DNA of 64,000 nt from an uncultured Fibrobacter sp. (lineage in GTDB: Bacteria > Fibrobacterota > Fibrobacteria > Fibrobacterales > Fibrobacteraceae), in NCBI RefSeq assembly GCF_900316465.1, contig NZ_ONDD01000018.1:17631-81630 (forward strand). The letters run 5' to 3'. The notes beneath the pieces are model-generated. The model had not been told where the DNA came from and did not search any database. It was given only the letters and a program-made list of their open reading frames with translations. Position numbers and translations under genes: made by a program. This document shows positions 52,933 through 62,731 of the stretch, piece by piece. Numbering within the stretch: the first letter of the stretch is position 1; each line of letters begins with the position of its first letter.

Positions 52933-54030
52933 ATGGGTTTTAAATGCGGTATCGTAGGCCTCCCCAACGTGGGCAAGTCCACCATCTTTAACGCCATCAC
53001 CAACGCCGGCGCAGAAGCAGCCAACTATCCGTTCTGCACCATCGAACCGAACGTGGGTATGGTGAGCGTGCCGGACAGCCGCCTCGACGAACTGGTCAAG
53101 GTATACAATCCGAAATCCATCGTTCCCGCCGTTACAGAATTTGTGGACATTGCAGGCCTTGTAAAGGGAGCTGCCCAGGGCGAAGGCCTCGGCAACCAGT
53201 TCCTGACCCACATCCGTGAATGCGAAGCCATCATGGAAGTCATCCGCTGCTTCGACGACGAAAACATCGTGCACGTGCACGGCAGCGTAGACCCGGTCCG
53301 CGACGTGGAAATCATCGAAACCGAACTGATTTTGAAGGACCTCGACTCTGTCGAAAAGCGCCTCGCTACCGAAGCCAAGGCCGCCCGCATGGGTGGTGCC
53401 GAAGCCAAGGCCCGCCTCGCCGCATGCGAAAAGCTCCGCGACGCCTTCCAGGAAGGCAAGGCCGCCCGCACCGTGATGCACGACAGCGAAGAAATGGAAC
53501 TCATCGTGAAGGATTTGGCCCTGCTGACCGCAAAGCCGCTCTTCTACTGCGCAAACGTGAAGGAAGACGACATCCTCACCGGTAACGCCTACGTGGACCA
53601 GCTGAAGGAATACGCCGCCAAGAACGGCCACGAAGTCATCATGATCAGCGGCAAGATCGAAGAAGAACTCTCTGCCATGGAACCCGCCGACAAGGCCGAA
53701 TTTCTCAAGGAACTCGGCATGAAGGAATCGGGCCTCGACGCCGTGGTGCGCAAGGGCTACGAAATCCTCGGTCTGCGCACCTTCTTTACTGCAGGCGAAA
53801 AGGAATGCCGCGCTTGGACGTTCCATGCAGGCTACAAGGCCCCTCAGTGCGCAGGCGTGATTCACACCGACTTCGAACGCGGCTTCATTCGCGCCGAAAC
53901 ATTGAGCTACAGCGACTTCCTGAAGCATGGCAGCTGGAATGCCGCCAAGGAAGCAGGCCTCGTCCGCACCGAAGGCAAGGACTACGTGGTACAGGATGGC
54001 GACATCATGTACTTCCTGTTCAACGTGTAA
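52933..54030 (+). CDS. ychF: OBG-family ribosome-binding ATPase YchF
   Basis: 365 aa with GGAG 6 nt before the ATG. The G1 motif GIVGLPNVGKST (about residues 6-17) is followed by NYPFCTIEPNVG, DIAGLVKGAAQGEGLG (G3) and an altered G4 that gives YchF its ATP preference. The C-terminal TGS-like domain has FFTAGEKECRAWTFHAGYKAPQCAGVIHTDFERGFIRAE. It is a universal stress-linked translation factor. A TACCTTTA box at 52873-52880 is the likely -7 element, leaving a leader of about 50 nt. Confidence 0.97.
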   Translation: MGFKCGIVGLPNVGKSTIFNAITNAGAEAANYPFCTIEPNVGMVSVPDSRLDELVKVYNPKSIVPAVTEFVDIAGLVKGAAQGEGLGNQFLTHIRECEAIMEVIRCFDDENIVHVHGSVDPVRDVEIIETELILKDLDSVEKRLATEAKAARMGGAEAKARLAACEKLRDAFQEGKAARTVMHDSEEMELIVKDLALLTAKPLFYCANVKEDDILTGNAYVDQLKEYAAKNGHEVIMISGKIEEELSAMEPADKAEFLKELGMKESGLDAVVRKGYEILGLRTFFTAGEKECRAWTFHAGYKAPQCAGVIHTDFERGFIRAETLSYSDFLKHGSWNAAKEAGLVRTEGKDYVVQDGDIMYFLFNV

Positions 54031-54049
54031 TCGCGATTACGATATCATT

Positions 54050-54084
54050 AAAAAAAACTCGCCCCCAGAGGCGAGTTTTTTTTT
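54050..54084. terminator. Bidirectional terminator after ychF
   Basis: The A-tract, ACTCGC stem, GCGAGT and T-tract form a strong hairpin usable on both strands. Its left T-tract overlaps the stop codon of the convergent FISUMP-like lipoprotein gene (54083). Confidence 0.9.
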
Positions 54085-55837
54085 ATTTATCCTGAATACA
54101 GAGGGTTTGTACCATAGGATACAAATCCTTGGGACATTCTACAACGCGCGATGTCTTTTCTTTCATAACGACTCCGTCCATCGCGGTTTCGTAGCAATAT
54201 TGCGTTTCGGAATCCTTTTCGGTACTTGTCCAAAACACATCCGCATATATTTTATAACTCTTTGAGCAATTAGCTTTCCCGTTAGGCGCAAAGTACCAGA
54301 TTATCGGGGCGTCGTTCCGGAATTCAAGCGTGGATGTTCCATATTTCAAGTTGCTTATAAGCTCCGTCGTATCGGGAATATGGTAGCCCCTAGGGCATGA
54401 CACCTTGGCCGTTTCGTAATCCATATAGACGCCATCCTTATAGCGTACCACAGACACGTTGGAATCTTCCACTTCAAAGGTGTAACCACCGCAACGGCAA
54501 TCCTGACTGATGCGTTCTTTCCATCCCGCATAAAAATCACCGAACGAGGAACTCACATCTTGAATTGAATTCAGCAAAACAGTATCGGTTCCAAGTTCCC
54601 CGTGCAGGAATATCTGCCGGCTCCGCGTACTCGCTTCATAGTCAACGCCGTCAATAGCCACATGCGTCAGGACAAAATTATATTGGCCTCCATTAATTAC
54701 GATATTAAAGCGGTATTCGATTCCGTCAATAGTCACCGTATACGTGGAAGTTCCCAGGCTCTGCCCCGCGATTTTTTCTCTATCAAAGGACAGGGGTAAA
54801 AGGTAGGTGGGCCACGGTTCCACAATGATTCTCATCCAATCTTCCACCCCATCCACATTTGCGCACCCAAAGAATGCGCTATCCGCTTCGCTCCAGTGAA
54901 GAATCTTGTTGGAAATCGTATCGCAGGTTCCAAGGCTATCTTTATATCTGTACGGGCCAGATTCGACACCCTTCATCAAGCGCCAAGCATTTGTTGTTTC
55001 GCAGACATAATAATCTTTGCCATACACTTCCATCGTATTGAACAAATCCTCTTTACAGATTTTCCCCTCTTTTTCTGGCGGCAGCAAAGAAGTTTCATCA
55101 ACCTTCGTCCATTTTAAATACCAGTACTCGCATTCATAATAAGTTCCGTCATAAAGAACTTTCAGATTGGCTGTTTCTCTTGTACATTGTTCTTCAATAA
55201 AAGAGAATTCGGTTTCAGAGCTATCTTTCTGCATTTCGCTGGAGCTGCTCATGGAAGAGGAACTCTGCGCAGGCTGCGACATTTTTTCACTTGACGATGA
55301 ACTTTCCATCGAGGACTCTGAACTCGCCGGCAAGGAACTGGAGCTTTCTTCAACTGGCCTCGGGCTCTTTTTTAAATAATAGGCCACGCCATCTTCTTCT
55401 TTGCAAAGGCAATCATCAAACGTCCAATCATTCAAAGAGGCCACCCAGGGTTCGAAATCGCCGTCACTTCCAATCCTATGCTTGCACCCGGAGATATCGG
55501 TCCAAATAGACTTATTCCCGCTTTCCGTGGTGATTCGCATATTGATGCGATTACTGGATTTGCTGTAACTCGAAGACACACAGTTTGCAAAGAACGCAAA
55601 CATATCGCGCATGTACATCGACATGTAGTTGCAGAGTTCATCTACGATGTAACTGCTGTCGGAAATTTCAGTAGTCCAGGAATCATCTTCCGTAATGCCA
55701 TACTTGTCATGGCAATATGCGGTATTGTCATAGGTCGGAGCGGAATCATACGGGGTTTCAGATGAACTGGAGCTGGAATCTTCAGAGCATGCCACAATAA
55801 AGAGCGCAAGAGCTCCTACCATCAACAAAGCTTTCAT
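54083..55837 (-). CDS. Poly-serine lipoprotein with FISUMP-like C-terminus
   Basis: 584 aa. The lipobox LFIVAC (Cys about 17) is followed by SEDSSSSSSE. A Cys-containing domain leads to an extended Ser/Glu linker (about residues 155-210). The C-terminal third has SCPRGYHIPDTTELI, a central YADVFWTSTEKD and several disulfide-type cysteines, which fits the FISUMP domain (CPxGWHLPxxxEW ... YWSS), though it lacks the usual terminal VRCV. It is probably exposed on the surface. It is the last gene of a three-gene operon with the membrane protein and FGE-like genes. Confidence 0.8.
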   Translation of the reverse strand: MKALLMVGALALFIVACSEDSSSSSSETPYDSAPTYDNTAYCHDKYGITEDDSWTTEISDSSYIVDELCNYMSMYMRDMFAFFANCVSSSYSKSSNRINMRITTESGNKSIWTDISGCKHRIGSDGDFEPWVASLNDWTFDDCLCKEEDGVAYYLKKSPRPVEESSSSLPASSESSMESSSSSEKMSQPAQSSSSMSSSSEMQKDSSETEFSFIEEQCTRETANLKVLYDGTYYECEYWYLKWTKVDETSLLPPEKEGKICKEDLFNTMEVYGKDYYVCETTNAWRLMKGVESGPYRYKDSLGTCDTISNKILHWSEADSAFFGCANVDGVEDWMRIIVEPWPTYLLPLSFDREKIAGQSLGTSTYTVTIDGIEYRFNIVINGGQYNFVLTHVAIDGVDYEASTRSRQIFLHGELGTDTVLLNSIQDVSSSFGDFYAGWKERISQDCRCGGYTFEVEDSNVSVVRYKDGVYMDYETAKVSCPRGYHIPDTTELISNLKYGTSTLEFRNDAPIIWYFAPNGKANCSKSYKIYADVFWTSTEKDSETQYCYETAMDGVVMKEKTSRVVECPKDLYPMVQTLCIQDK

Positions 55838-55849
55838 TGGCTTATTCCT

Positions 55850-56419
55850 TTACGCCGCTTTTTTCTTCGCGGCGCGTTTCGCCTTGAGTTCTTCAACAAT
55901 CGGGCGGATGATTGTCGCGAGGTTCATCGCGGTTCCTATCAGAATCATGAAGGAGGCCGCATGAATGCCAATGCCGGGTTCCACCTTCAAGAGCGAAACA
56001 CCCATGGCAGAATTGATTTGCCCGAGTTTCGAGAGGAAAAACCAGAGCGAGACCATCGTCAGCATGCCCATGGTAATCGAGCCTAGCGGAGTGATTAACG
56101 CGAACAAGCCTGCAATCACGGCCCCCGCAAGAATCACATAGAGGAACGGAACCGGTTCCATTTGCGGGAAATGCGGCATCGTCTGCCGGAACTTTTCCAT
56201 GGCACTCGGGTTACCCGTTTCCATTTTTTCAAGAATACCCAGAGCAGGCTGTTTCAGTTCCTGATGCAAATCAAGACCCGAGGCGAGCTCATAAAGCGTA
56301 GGTTCGGCAATCACGTCGTCGGCGCAAGAAACATTGGCCAACGGCATGAACAAAGCAACAATAACAAGCAGATACGGAATTGCCGTAAGCTTTTTAAATA
56401 GACGCATTCCTTTAAACAT
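55850..56419 (-). CDS. Polytopic membrane protein, unknown function
   Basis: 189 aa. One N-terminal TM (about residues 12-30) and a periplasmic segment of about 60 residues with one cysteine (NVSCADDVIAEP) are followed by three TMs (about 93-112, 115-133, 150-170) and a highly basic tail (KAKRAAKKKAA). No family recognised. Its first base overlaps the stop of the FGE-like gene (TAATG), so translation is coupled. The lipoprotein gene follows after 12 nt. Confidence 0.65.
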   Translation of the reverse strand: MFKGMRLFKKLTAIPYLLVIVALFMPLANVSCADDVIAEPTLYELASGLDLHQELKQPALGILEKMETGNPSAMEKFRQTMPHFPQMEPVPFLYVILAGAVIAGLFALITPLGSITMGMLTMVSLWFFLSKLGQINSAMGVSLLKVEPGIGIHAASFMILIGTAMNLATIIRPIVEELKAKRAAKKKAA

Positions 56420-58779
56420 TATTTTCCTTCAAAAAGATCCCTGGGGAATGCGCAACGGAAACCGATGGCATCAGACCAGTAACGCGGATCTTCATCATCA
56501 CGTTCAGTCAGGTTCAGCAGACTTTCTTTGTCTTTCCAGGAACCACCCTTGTACACCTTAGAAGACCCCATCATGGCGCCCGTCGGATTAGAAGATTCTA
56601 CCCAGACAGAGAACATGAAGTACTTGTCGCGAGTCCATTCGGCAACGTTGCCCGACATATCGAAGATACCCCAGGCATTGGACTTCTTGGTGCTTACCGG
56701 CTGCGGACCGTATGCAGGGTTCTTCTTGCCCAGACTATAGGAGTTCGCCTTGTAAATGGCGTACACACCCGGATCCGGGTTTTCGTCGAGGTTCCAAAGA
56801 GCGCCTTCGTTGTTGTCGGCGCGGCCAGCAAATTCCCATTGGGCTTCGGTCGGCAGGTCGCCACCGATAGCCTTACAGAAGGCTTGAGCATCGTTCCATG
56901 TAATGTTGTGCACCGGATGACGGGCACCCGTAAAGGAAGAACGATCCTTAATGCGCTTCGTAGAATCAATCTTGGCCATCACGTCTTTGAAGAACTGCTG
57001 AGTCACTTCAGTCGTGTGGATGGCATACGGAGACAAGGCAACGACCTTGCCCTTGTAACGGAAGGTACCAGAATCAATCAAGGCCACCGTTCCACGGTCG
57101 CGGTCACGAATGACGCGCGGAACCTTCATGGAAACATCAAGGGAAGCCCCGTTGTCGTCCACCTTAATGGTCTTAGCTTGGGGTTCCTGCACCTTATGGG
57201 CTTCTTCTTCAATCGGGCGATTCAGCCATTCCTGAACTTCGGGCTCGTCAAAAATGTACGACGGAAGTTCAAAGGAACCATGGCTCGCGACCGGCTTGTC
57301 CTTCACGACCAATTCAAACTTTTGATAGCGGTAATGATGGCGACCTTTCAAGTCTCCTTCATGGTAAATCCACACCGGCTTATTTCTTTCGATAGAGAAA
57401 AAGGCACGAGAGGGAGTTCCCTTAAGCAAGACCAATAGCGAATCTGCAGTATAGCCTTCGGCATTGCCCACCCAGGAAACATCATAGCGGTCACCCTGAC
57501 GGCCATAGTTAATGCGAACAGCCTTCATTTTGCAGACACGCTTTGTCTTCGGTGCAGGCGGTTCAGCCGGAGCAGCCACAGAATCCTTAGCGCTAGAGTC
57601 CTTGGCAGCCACCTTTTTAGCATTAGCCTTAGCAATGGAATCCTGTTTCAGCGCAGCCAAGGTTGCGGCAGAATCAATCACCTCTTCGCAGGCGTTTTCG
57701 TCGTAAACCGGGTCAATAGCAGTCGGCACGAGCGACACGCGGTGCGGAAGGGCCTGCAAACTATCAATTTTACGGCGAAGGGCGACATTTACGGCACTTG
57801 CAGAACCCATCCTGTTCATGCGCCAGTAAAGTTTGGCTTCTTCACGCTTGCCGTTGTAACGTTTGCGGTACTTAATATAGACGCTGTCATCGGAAGACAC
57901 CCCGAGAAGCAGGGGCTTGCGAATTGGCGGATAAATCTTGTCAAATTCGTTCGTGTCGACTTTTTCAACCGTGGTCTGGACTTCACGAGAAAGGACATCG
58001 AACAGGTGTTCGGTTTCTTCGAGAGTCTTGGCAACGGCAACCGCATGCAAGGTGACAGAGGTCGTAGCCTTCACCTTGGAGGCCGTATCTACAACCGGCA
58101 ATTGCGGTTTAAGCTCAACCATAGAGCCACCCGGAACAGAAATGGCATCCACATACGGCAGGTAATTCGGAGCCGAAAGCGAGAACGCATACATACCCGG
58201 GTTAAGCGGATAAACCAAAGACGGAACTTCCTTCATGGGCACAGAAATCGAAATCGCTTCGAGGCCCTTAATGTCGGACTTGATAGAAATAATGCCCGGG
58301 CGTTCCGTTTCCTGAATCATCTGCCACTGACCATTTTTTCTAAAGTAAAGCTTCGGCACACGCGGAGAATAAAGGTATTCCTTATCAAAATAGATGTCTG
58401 CTTCGTCCTGGAAAGCCCTGGAGGTTTGAGAGCCATAGAAACGCAACAGCATTACTTCAGCAGGTTTCAGGTAGTTTTCAGCCAAACTAAAAGCATGGAG
58501 TCTTTCAAAATTCTTGACATCAACGGGACCGGAGAACCAGAGATATTCCTTAGGCCCCTTCTTGTGGCGCATGAACATGATGTTCGGGCGCAGCGGAACC
58601 ATCGGAGATTCCGACAAGATCATTTTTTCCTTCTTGACAATCGCCATATTGGCGACAGGCTCCATCAAGACGCCTTCCTTGAACATAGTCGGAGCAATCC
58701 TGAAATTCTTGTCACTGTCCGCTGCCCAAATCAGAATCGGCAACAGCAACAAAAGCGGAAGCATACGTTTAAAGGACAT
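56419..58779 (-). CDS. Secreted FGE-sulfatase/SUMF1-domain protein with PEGA-like segment
   Basis: 786 aa with AGGAG 5 nt before the ATG and a signal peptide (about residues 1-19). A PEGA-like stretch lies at about 185-225 (LVYPLNPGMYAFSLSAPNYLPYVDAISV). A long middle region with Ala/Lys/Asp-rich linkers follows. The C-terminal domain (about 600-786) is of the formylglycine-generating-enzyme type: YAIHTTEVTQQFF, HPVHNITWNDAQAFCKAIGGDLPTEAQWEFA, WGIFDMSGNVAEWT and GFRCAF. The catalytic Cys pair of true FGE is not evident, so a structural role, as in the T9SS proteins GldJ/GldK, is more likely. Confidence 0.78.
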   Translation of the reverse strand: MSFKRMLPLLLLLPILIWAADSDKNFRIAPTMFKEGVLMEPVANMAIVKKEKMILSESPMVPLRPNIMFMRHKKGPKEYLWFSGPVDVKNFERLHAFSLAENYLKPAEVMLLRFYGSQTSRAFQDEADIYFDKEYLYSPRVPKLYFRKNGQWQMIQETERPGIISIKSDIKGLEAISISVPMKEVPSLVYPLNPGMYAFSLSAPNYLPYVDAISVPGGSMVELKPQLPVVDTASKVKATTSVTLHAVAVAKTLEETEHLFDVLSREVQTTVEKVDTNEFDKIYPPIRKPLLLGVSSDDSVYIKYRKRYNGKREEAKLYWRMNRMGSASAVNVALRRKIDSLQALPHRVSLVPTAIDPVYDENACEEVIDSAATLAALKQDSIAKANAKKVAAKDSSAKDSVAAPAEPPAPKTKRVCKMKAVRINYGRQGDRYDVSWVGNAEGYTADSLLVLLKGTPSRAFFSIERNKPVWIYHEGDLKGRHHYRYQKFELVVKDKPVASHGSFELPSYIFDEPEVQEWLNRPIEEEAHKVQEPQAKTIKVDDNGASLDVSMKVPRVIRDRDRGTVALIDSGTFRYKGKVVALSPYAIHTTEVTQQFFKDVMAKIDSTKRIKDRSSFTGARHPVHNITWNDAQAFCKAIGGDLPTEAQWEFAGRADNNEGALWNLDENPDPGVYAIYKANSYSLGKKNPAYGPQPVSTKKSNAWGIFDMSGNVAEWTRDKYFMFSVWVESSNPTGAMMGSSKVYKGGSWKDKESLLNLTERDDEDPRYWSDAIGFRCAFPRDLFEGK

Positions 58780-58805
58780 ATTTTCTCCTGTTTACATTTC
58801 TAAAC

Positions 58806-58813
58806 GAAATATA
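58806..58813 (-). promoter_or_regulatory. -7-type box (TATATTTC) of the FGE-like operon
   Basis: TATATTTC on the minus strand lies 26 nt before the ATG at 58779. This gene has both a normal leader and an SD, in contrast to the leaderless candidates. Confidence 0.4.
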
Positions 58814-58849
58814 AAAACATTTCTTTTTCCGCTCACATTGGCAGCGGTT

Positions 58850-61009
58850 TTAGTTCTGATTTGCCCCCATTTTGAGCAAATGACCACCTTCCGCGCCACC
58901 AACAGGCCCAAGTTCCACTTTCCAGTCCGAAAGGCGAATAATATCGGGGTGGTGTTCGATGACTATAACCGTATCACCGCGGGCAGAAAGTTTGCGCAAC
59001 ATGTTCCAGAGAATCTGAATGTCTTTGAGGTGGAGTCCCGTAGTCGGCTCGTCGAGCAGGTAAACCATTTCTTGGGCGGGCTTGCGGGCAAGTTCCGCCG
59101 CCAATTTCAAGCGCTGGGATTCGCCGCCGCTGAGGGTGGTGACAGATTGTCCGAGTTTCACGTACGGGAGGCCCACATCGCGCAAGCATTCCAGCTTCGG
59201 CAAGATTTTCGGCTGGTCCTTGAAGAACTCGCAGGCTTCGGCCACGCGCATGTCGAGCACGTCGGCGATATTCTTGCCCTTGAAAGTCACGGTAAGCGTT
59301 TCCTGATTGTAGCGCTTGCCGCCGCAGACATCGCAGACTTCCCACACGTCCGAAAGGAAGTGCATTTCGACCGAGATGGCGCCGCGACCTTCGCAGGCCT
59401 CGCAGCGGCCGCGAGCCAAGTTGTAACTGAAGCGCCCGTAGTCGAAGCCTTTCAACTTGGCTTGCGGCAGTTTGGCGAATAGCTTGCGTATGTCGTCAAA
59501 CACGCCCGTGAAACTCGCGGGCGTGCTGCGAGGAGTTCCCGAAATCGGGCTTTGGTCAACCAAAAGAACTTCGCCGTTCTGCTTCTTGCGACCGCGAGCC
59601 TGAAATTTCTTCTTGAGGCGCGGGTAAATTTCGTCCATGACCATGGAACTCTTGCCCGAGCCAGACACACCGCAAACCACGCTGATGGCGCCCTTCGGGA
59701 ACTTTACAGACAAATTCTTAAGGTTGTTGTGATTCAACTTTTCGAATTCGTAGAATTCCGTGGAATCGGTAATGGGCTTCGCCGCAATCTCGTTTGCCAT
59801 CGGGATGGTATGCGTCAGGTACTTGACCGTTTCGCTGCGAGGGAACTGTTGCAGGGCATAAGGCTTGGAAAGCTGTTCCGGAGAACCTTCGGCAACGACC
59901 TCGCCACCGAACTCGCCTGCCGCCGGGCCCATATCGATAATATGGTCCGCCGCCTGCATCATCTTCATGTCATGTTCCACCACCACGAGCGTATTGCCGA
60001 GGTCGCGCAGGCGGTAAAGCGTATTGAGGAGCATGGCGGTATCGCTTTCATGCAAGCCCACCGTGGGTTCGTCAAGCACATAAAGCACGCCTTCGAGACC
60101 ACTACCGATCTGGCTCGCCAGGCGAATACGCTGGGATTCACCGCCTGAAAGCGTGTCGCCCGCACGATCGAGACCGATGTAACCGAGGCCTACACCCTTG
60201 AGAAAGTTCAAGCGGCCCACAATTTCGCGGAGCAAGGGTTCGGCGACCGTCATCTTACCATCAGGATTTTTATCCTTCCCGAAGTTGTCGCGTTTGAAGT
60301 TTTCATTGCTGAACCATTCGAGCGCCTGGGCGATGCTCATGTGGTTCACATCCATGATGTTCTTGTCGCCGATGCGGACCGCCAGATATTCCGGTTTCAA
60401 GCGTTCGCCATGGCAATCCGGGCAAACTTCGCCATCCTTAAAGTGACCGAGGCCAAGGCAAGTTTCGCAGGCGCCCCAGTGCGTGTTGAAACTGAAATGC
60501 TTGGGGTTCAGTGCTGAATCCATGTACCAGCCGCAATCGGGGCAGCCCGGTTTTTCGGAGCACGCGAGGCGTCCACCCTTCTCGTCTTCTACATACAGGA
60601 TTCCGTTGCCGTCGCGGTAGCCGCGTTCAAAGGCTTCTACCAGGCGTGCGCGGTTTTCTTCCTTGACCACGACCGTATCGACGACGGCGAACAATTGCTT
60701 TTCGCGGGTCGGAATTTTCGGCAACGGGAGTTCCACGAGTTTGTCGCCGAGGTAAACCTTGCGATAGCCTTTTTCCGTGAGAATCTTGGAAAGCTTAAGC
60801 ACATCCTTGATTTCAAACGGGGCAAGCACCGTGACCTTCTTATTCAAGTCGCGGTCGAAGGCGTATTGCATCAGGTCGCCCGCGCTGTACGAAGACACTG
60901 GCTTCCCGCATTTCAGGCAATGCGGGGTGCCGACCCTCGCCCAGAAAATGCGGAAGTAGTCATAGATTTCGGTGAGGGTCGCGACCGTACTGCGCGGGCT
61001 CTTGCTCGC
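58850..61009 (-). pseudogene. uvrA: UvrA excinuclease subunit A, 5'-truncated at a contig junction
   Basis: The C-terminal ~719 residues of UvrA. The frame continues upstream of the first internal ATG (60898) as RASKSPRSTVATLTEIYDYF, the well-conserved UvrA segment, and stops matching at about 61009. Signature motifs: first ABC half LSGGESQRIRLASQIG and YVLDEPTVGLHESD; second Walker A GVSGSGKSS, zinc fingers CEACEGRGA and CDVCGGKRY, LSGGESQRLKLAAEL and LLDEPTTGLH. UvrA recognises DNA damage with UvrB. The missing first ~100 residues, with the first Walker A, are replaced by lactate permease sequence. In the real genome the gene is most likely intact. Confidence 0.9.
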
Positions 61010-61020
61010 ACGGCAGCACC
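61003..61020. other. Probable assembly junction between two genomes
   Basis: Left of about 61009 both reading frame and conserved residues belong to uvrA (Fibrobacter). Right of it they belong to a lactate permease gene. Both genes are on the minus strand, and both are cut at the same point. Base and codon use change here as well. Confidence 0.75.
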
Positions 61021-62585
61021 AGCCACAACACCAGGTAGACTAACGCGGCACCGCCGAAGGTAACCAGGCACAGCACGCCCGCCACGACGACAAATACTAC
61101 GCAGTACTTGATCGCTCTTGAGAGGATCGTGCTCTCCTGACCGGTAAGGCCCGCGCTGGCTGCGCCGATGGCGATACCCTGAGGGGAGATCATCTTGCCG
61201 ATGCCCGCGCCGCAGGTATTGGACGCCACGAGCCAGGAGGGATCAGATCCGATCGCGGCTGCGGTCTCAGCCTGCATGGGTCCGAAGAGGACGCAGGTAG
61301 ATGTGCCGCTGCCGGTGACGAAGCCGCCGAGGGTTCCGATCAGAGGAGAGATAAACGGGAAGTACTTGCCGGTAGCAGTTACCAGGAAGGCCGCGATGTC
61401 AGGCGTCATACCCGCGTATCCCATGATCTTGGCAGTTGCGAGAACACTCATGATCGTGACTATTGTCTTGACATTGTTCTTAACAGTTCTTCCAAACACG
61501 CTCAGCAGTGTGTTAACAGAAGCTCCCTGGATCAGTCCGCCGATCACGGCAGAGATGATGATGATCACGCCGGGAGTGTTGACCCAGGCAAAAGTCAGCT
61601 TGGAATCGGGATTCCCCAGATAAATGTGGAAGCTGCTCTTGATCGCTGACAGGGGCTGCTTGATGAAAGGAACAAGACTTGTCAGAACGAGCAGGACAAA
61701 GATCAGAAGGAAAGGCGCCCATGCGATAACTGCCTCCTTCAGAGTCAGAGATCCTTCAGAATCCGCGCTCTGTGTAGCCTTCGCCCTGTACTCCTCGGGC
61801 ACTTCGCCCTTTCTCATCCTCGCAAAGACCACGATGGCGACCATGCTGCAGATCGCGCCGATGATATCCGGAAGCTCCGGTCCCACAAAAGTTGCAAAGA
61901 TAAACATGGGAAGGAGGAAGGATACAAGCGCGACGATGATCATGCCGATCATCCCCTTAAAGGCCTTAAAGCCTTTTCCAATAATGAATATCAGGAAGAA
62001 GGGCAGCATAGCGAAGATCAACAGCTCTATTTTGGCAGTGTCTCCCGAGAGCTTGACCACATCGAGCCCGGTGATATTGGAGATTGTGGTAGTAGGGACA
62101 CCTACGGAGCCAAAGGCTGTGGGCATCGAATTGACCACAAGACAGCCTACTACGACCGGAAGGGGCTCCATGCCGAGGGCGATCAGGATTCCTGCAGGGA
62201 TCGCGACTGCGGTTCCGAATCCTGCCATGCCTTCCATGAAGTGGCCGAAAGCCCACGCGATCAAAAGAGCGAGGACGCGCTGGTCCGTCGAGACGCTCGC
62301 CAACATCTTCTTGATCTTCTCCATTGCGCCGGTTTCAAGACTGAGGTTATACGTAAACAGCGCCGCGACAATGACAAGGCAGATCGGCCACAGCGCGTTG
62401 AGGGCTCCTTCGAGCGCCGCAGTGAGCATGAAGACCGGATTGAACTTCCAGATCGCGACAGATTCGATCGCTGTGATGATAACAGTAATAATGCAGGCTT
62501 TGTAGCCCGGCATTTTCAAGACGCTGAGAGCGACCATAAGCCAGATGATCGGAGCCAGTGCAAGAATAAAGTGAACAAACTGCAT
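61010..62585 (-). CDS. lctP: L-lactate permease (LctP family), 3' end lost at the junction
   Basis: About 525 residues from the ATG at 62583-62585, preceded by AGGAG at a 7-nt spacing. The protein has about 12-14 TM helices. Family stretches include FGHFMEGMAGFGTAVAIPAGILIALG, CLVVNSMPTAFGSVGVPTTTI and GTLGGFVTGSGTSTCVLFGPMQAE near the end. It imports lactate or glycolate with protons. The last true residues are LVYLVLWLVLP; the following codons up to the stop at 60960 are uvrA read in another frame. It belongs with the oxidase gene upstream in a lactate-use operon typical of Bacillota. Confidence 0.88.
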
Positions 62586-62607
62586 TGTTTTTCTCCTTTG
62601 CTTGAAA

Positions 62608-62643
62608 AGAAAAGCGGTGCACGCGCAGTTACACCGCTTTTCT
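62608..62643 (-). terminator. 12-bp inverted repeat between oxidase and permease genes
   Basis: AGAAAAGCGGTG / CACCGCTTTTCT with a 12-nt loop. On the minus strand it is followed by TTTTC. It could attenuate transcription between the oxidase gene and lctP or stabilise the upstream mRNA. Confidence 0.6.
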
Positions 62644-62731
62644 GTCCGGAGTTCTCTTTTGTGAGTGCTTCCGGTAACGGATAAGTATATTCACCTCCGC
62701 CATTCAAGGCGGGAACTCCCAATCGCTCCGA

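Noticed and set aside
52810..53928. N-terminal extension of the MATE transporter to 822 residues
   Set aside because: The extension is antisense to ychF. The MATE domain begins at the ATG at 52809 with its own ribosome site.
58850..60898. UvrA starting at the ATG at 60898
   Set aside because: Conserved UvrA residues continue upstream of this ATG to about 61009, so it is an internal methionine of a truncated gene.
60960..61009. Natural C-terminus of the lactate permease ending in PAQYGRDPHRNL
   Set aside because: These codons are the uvrA sequence read out of frame after the junction.
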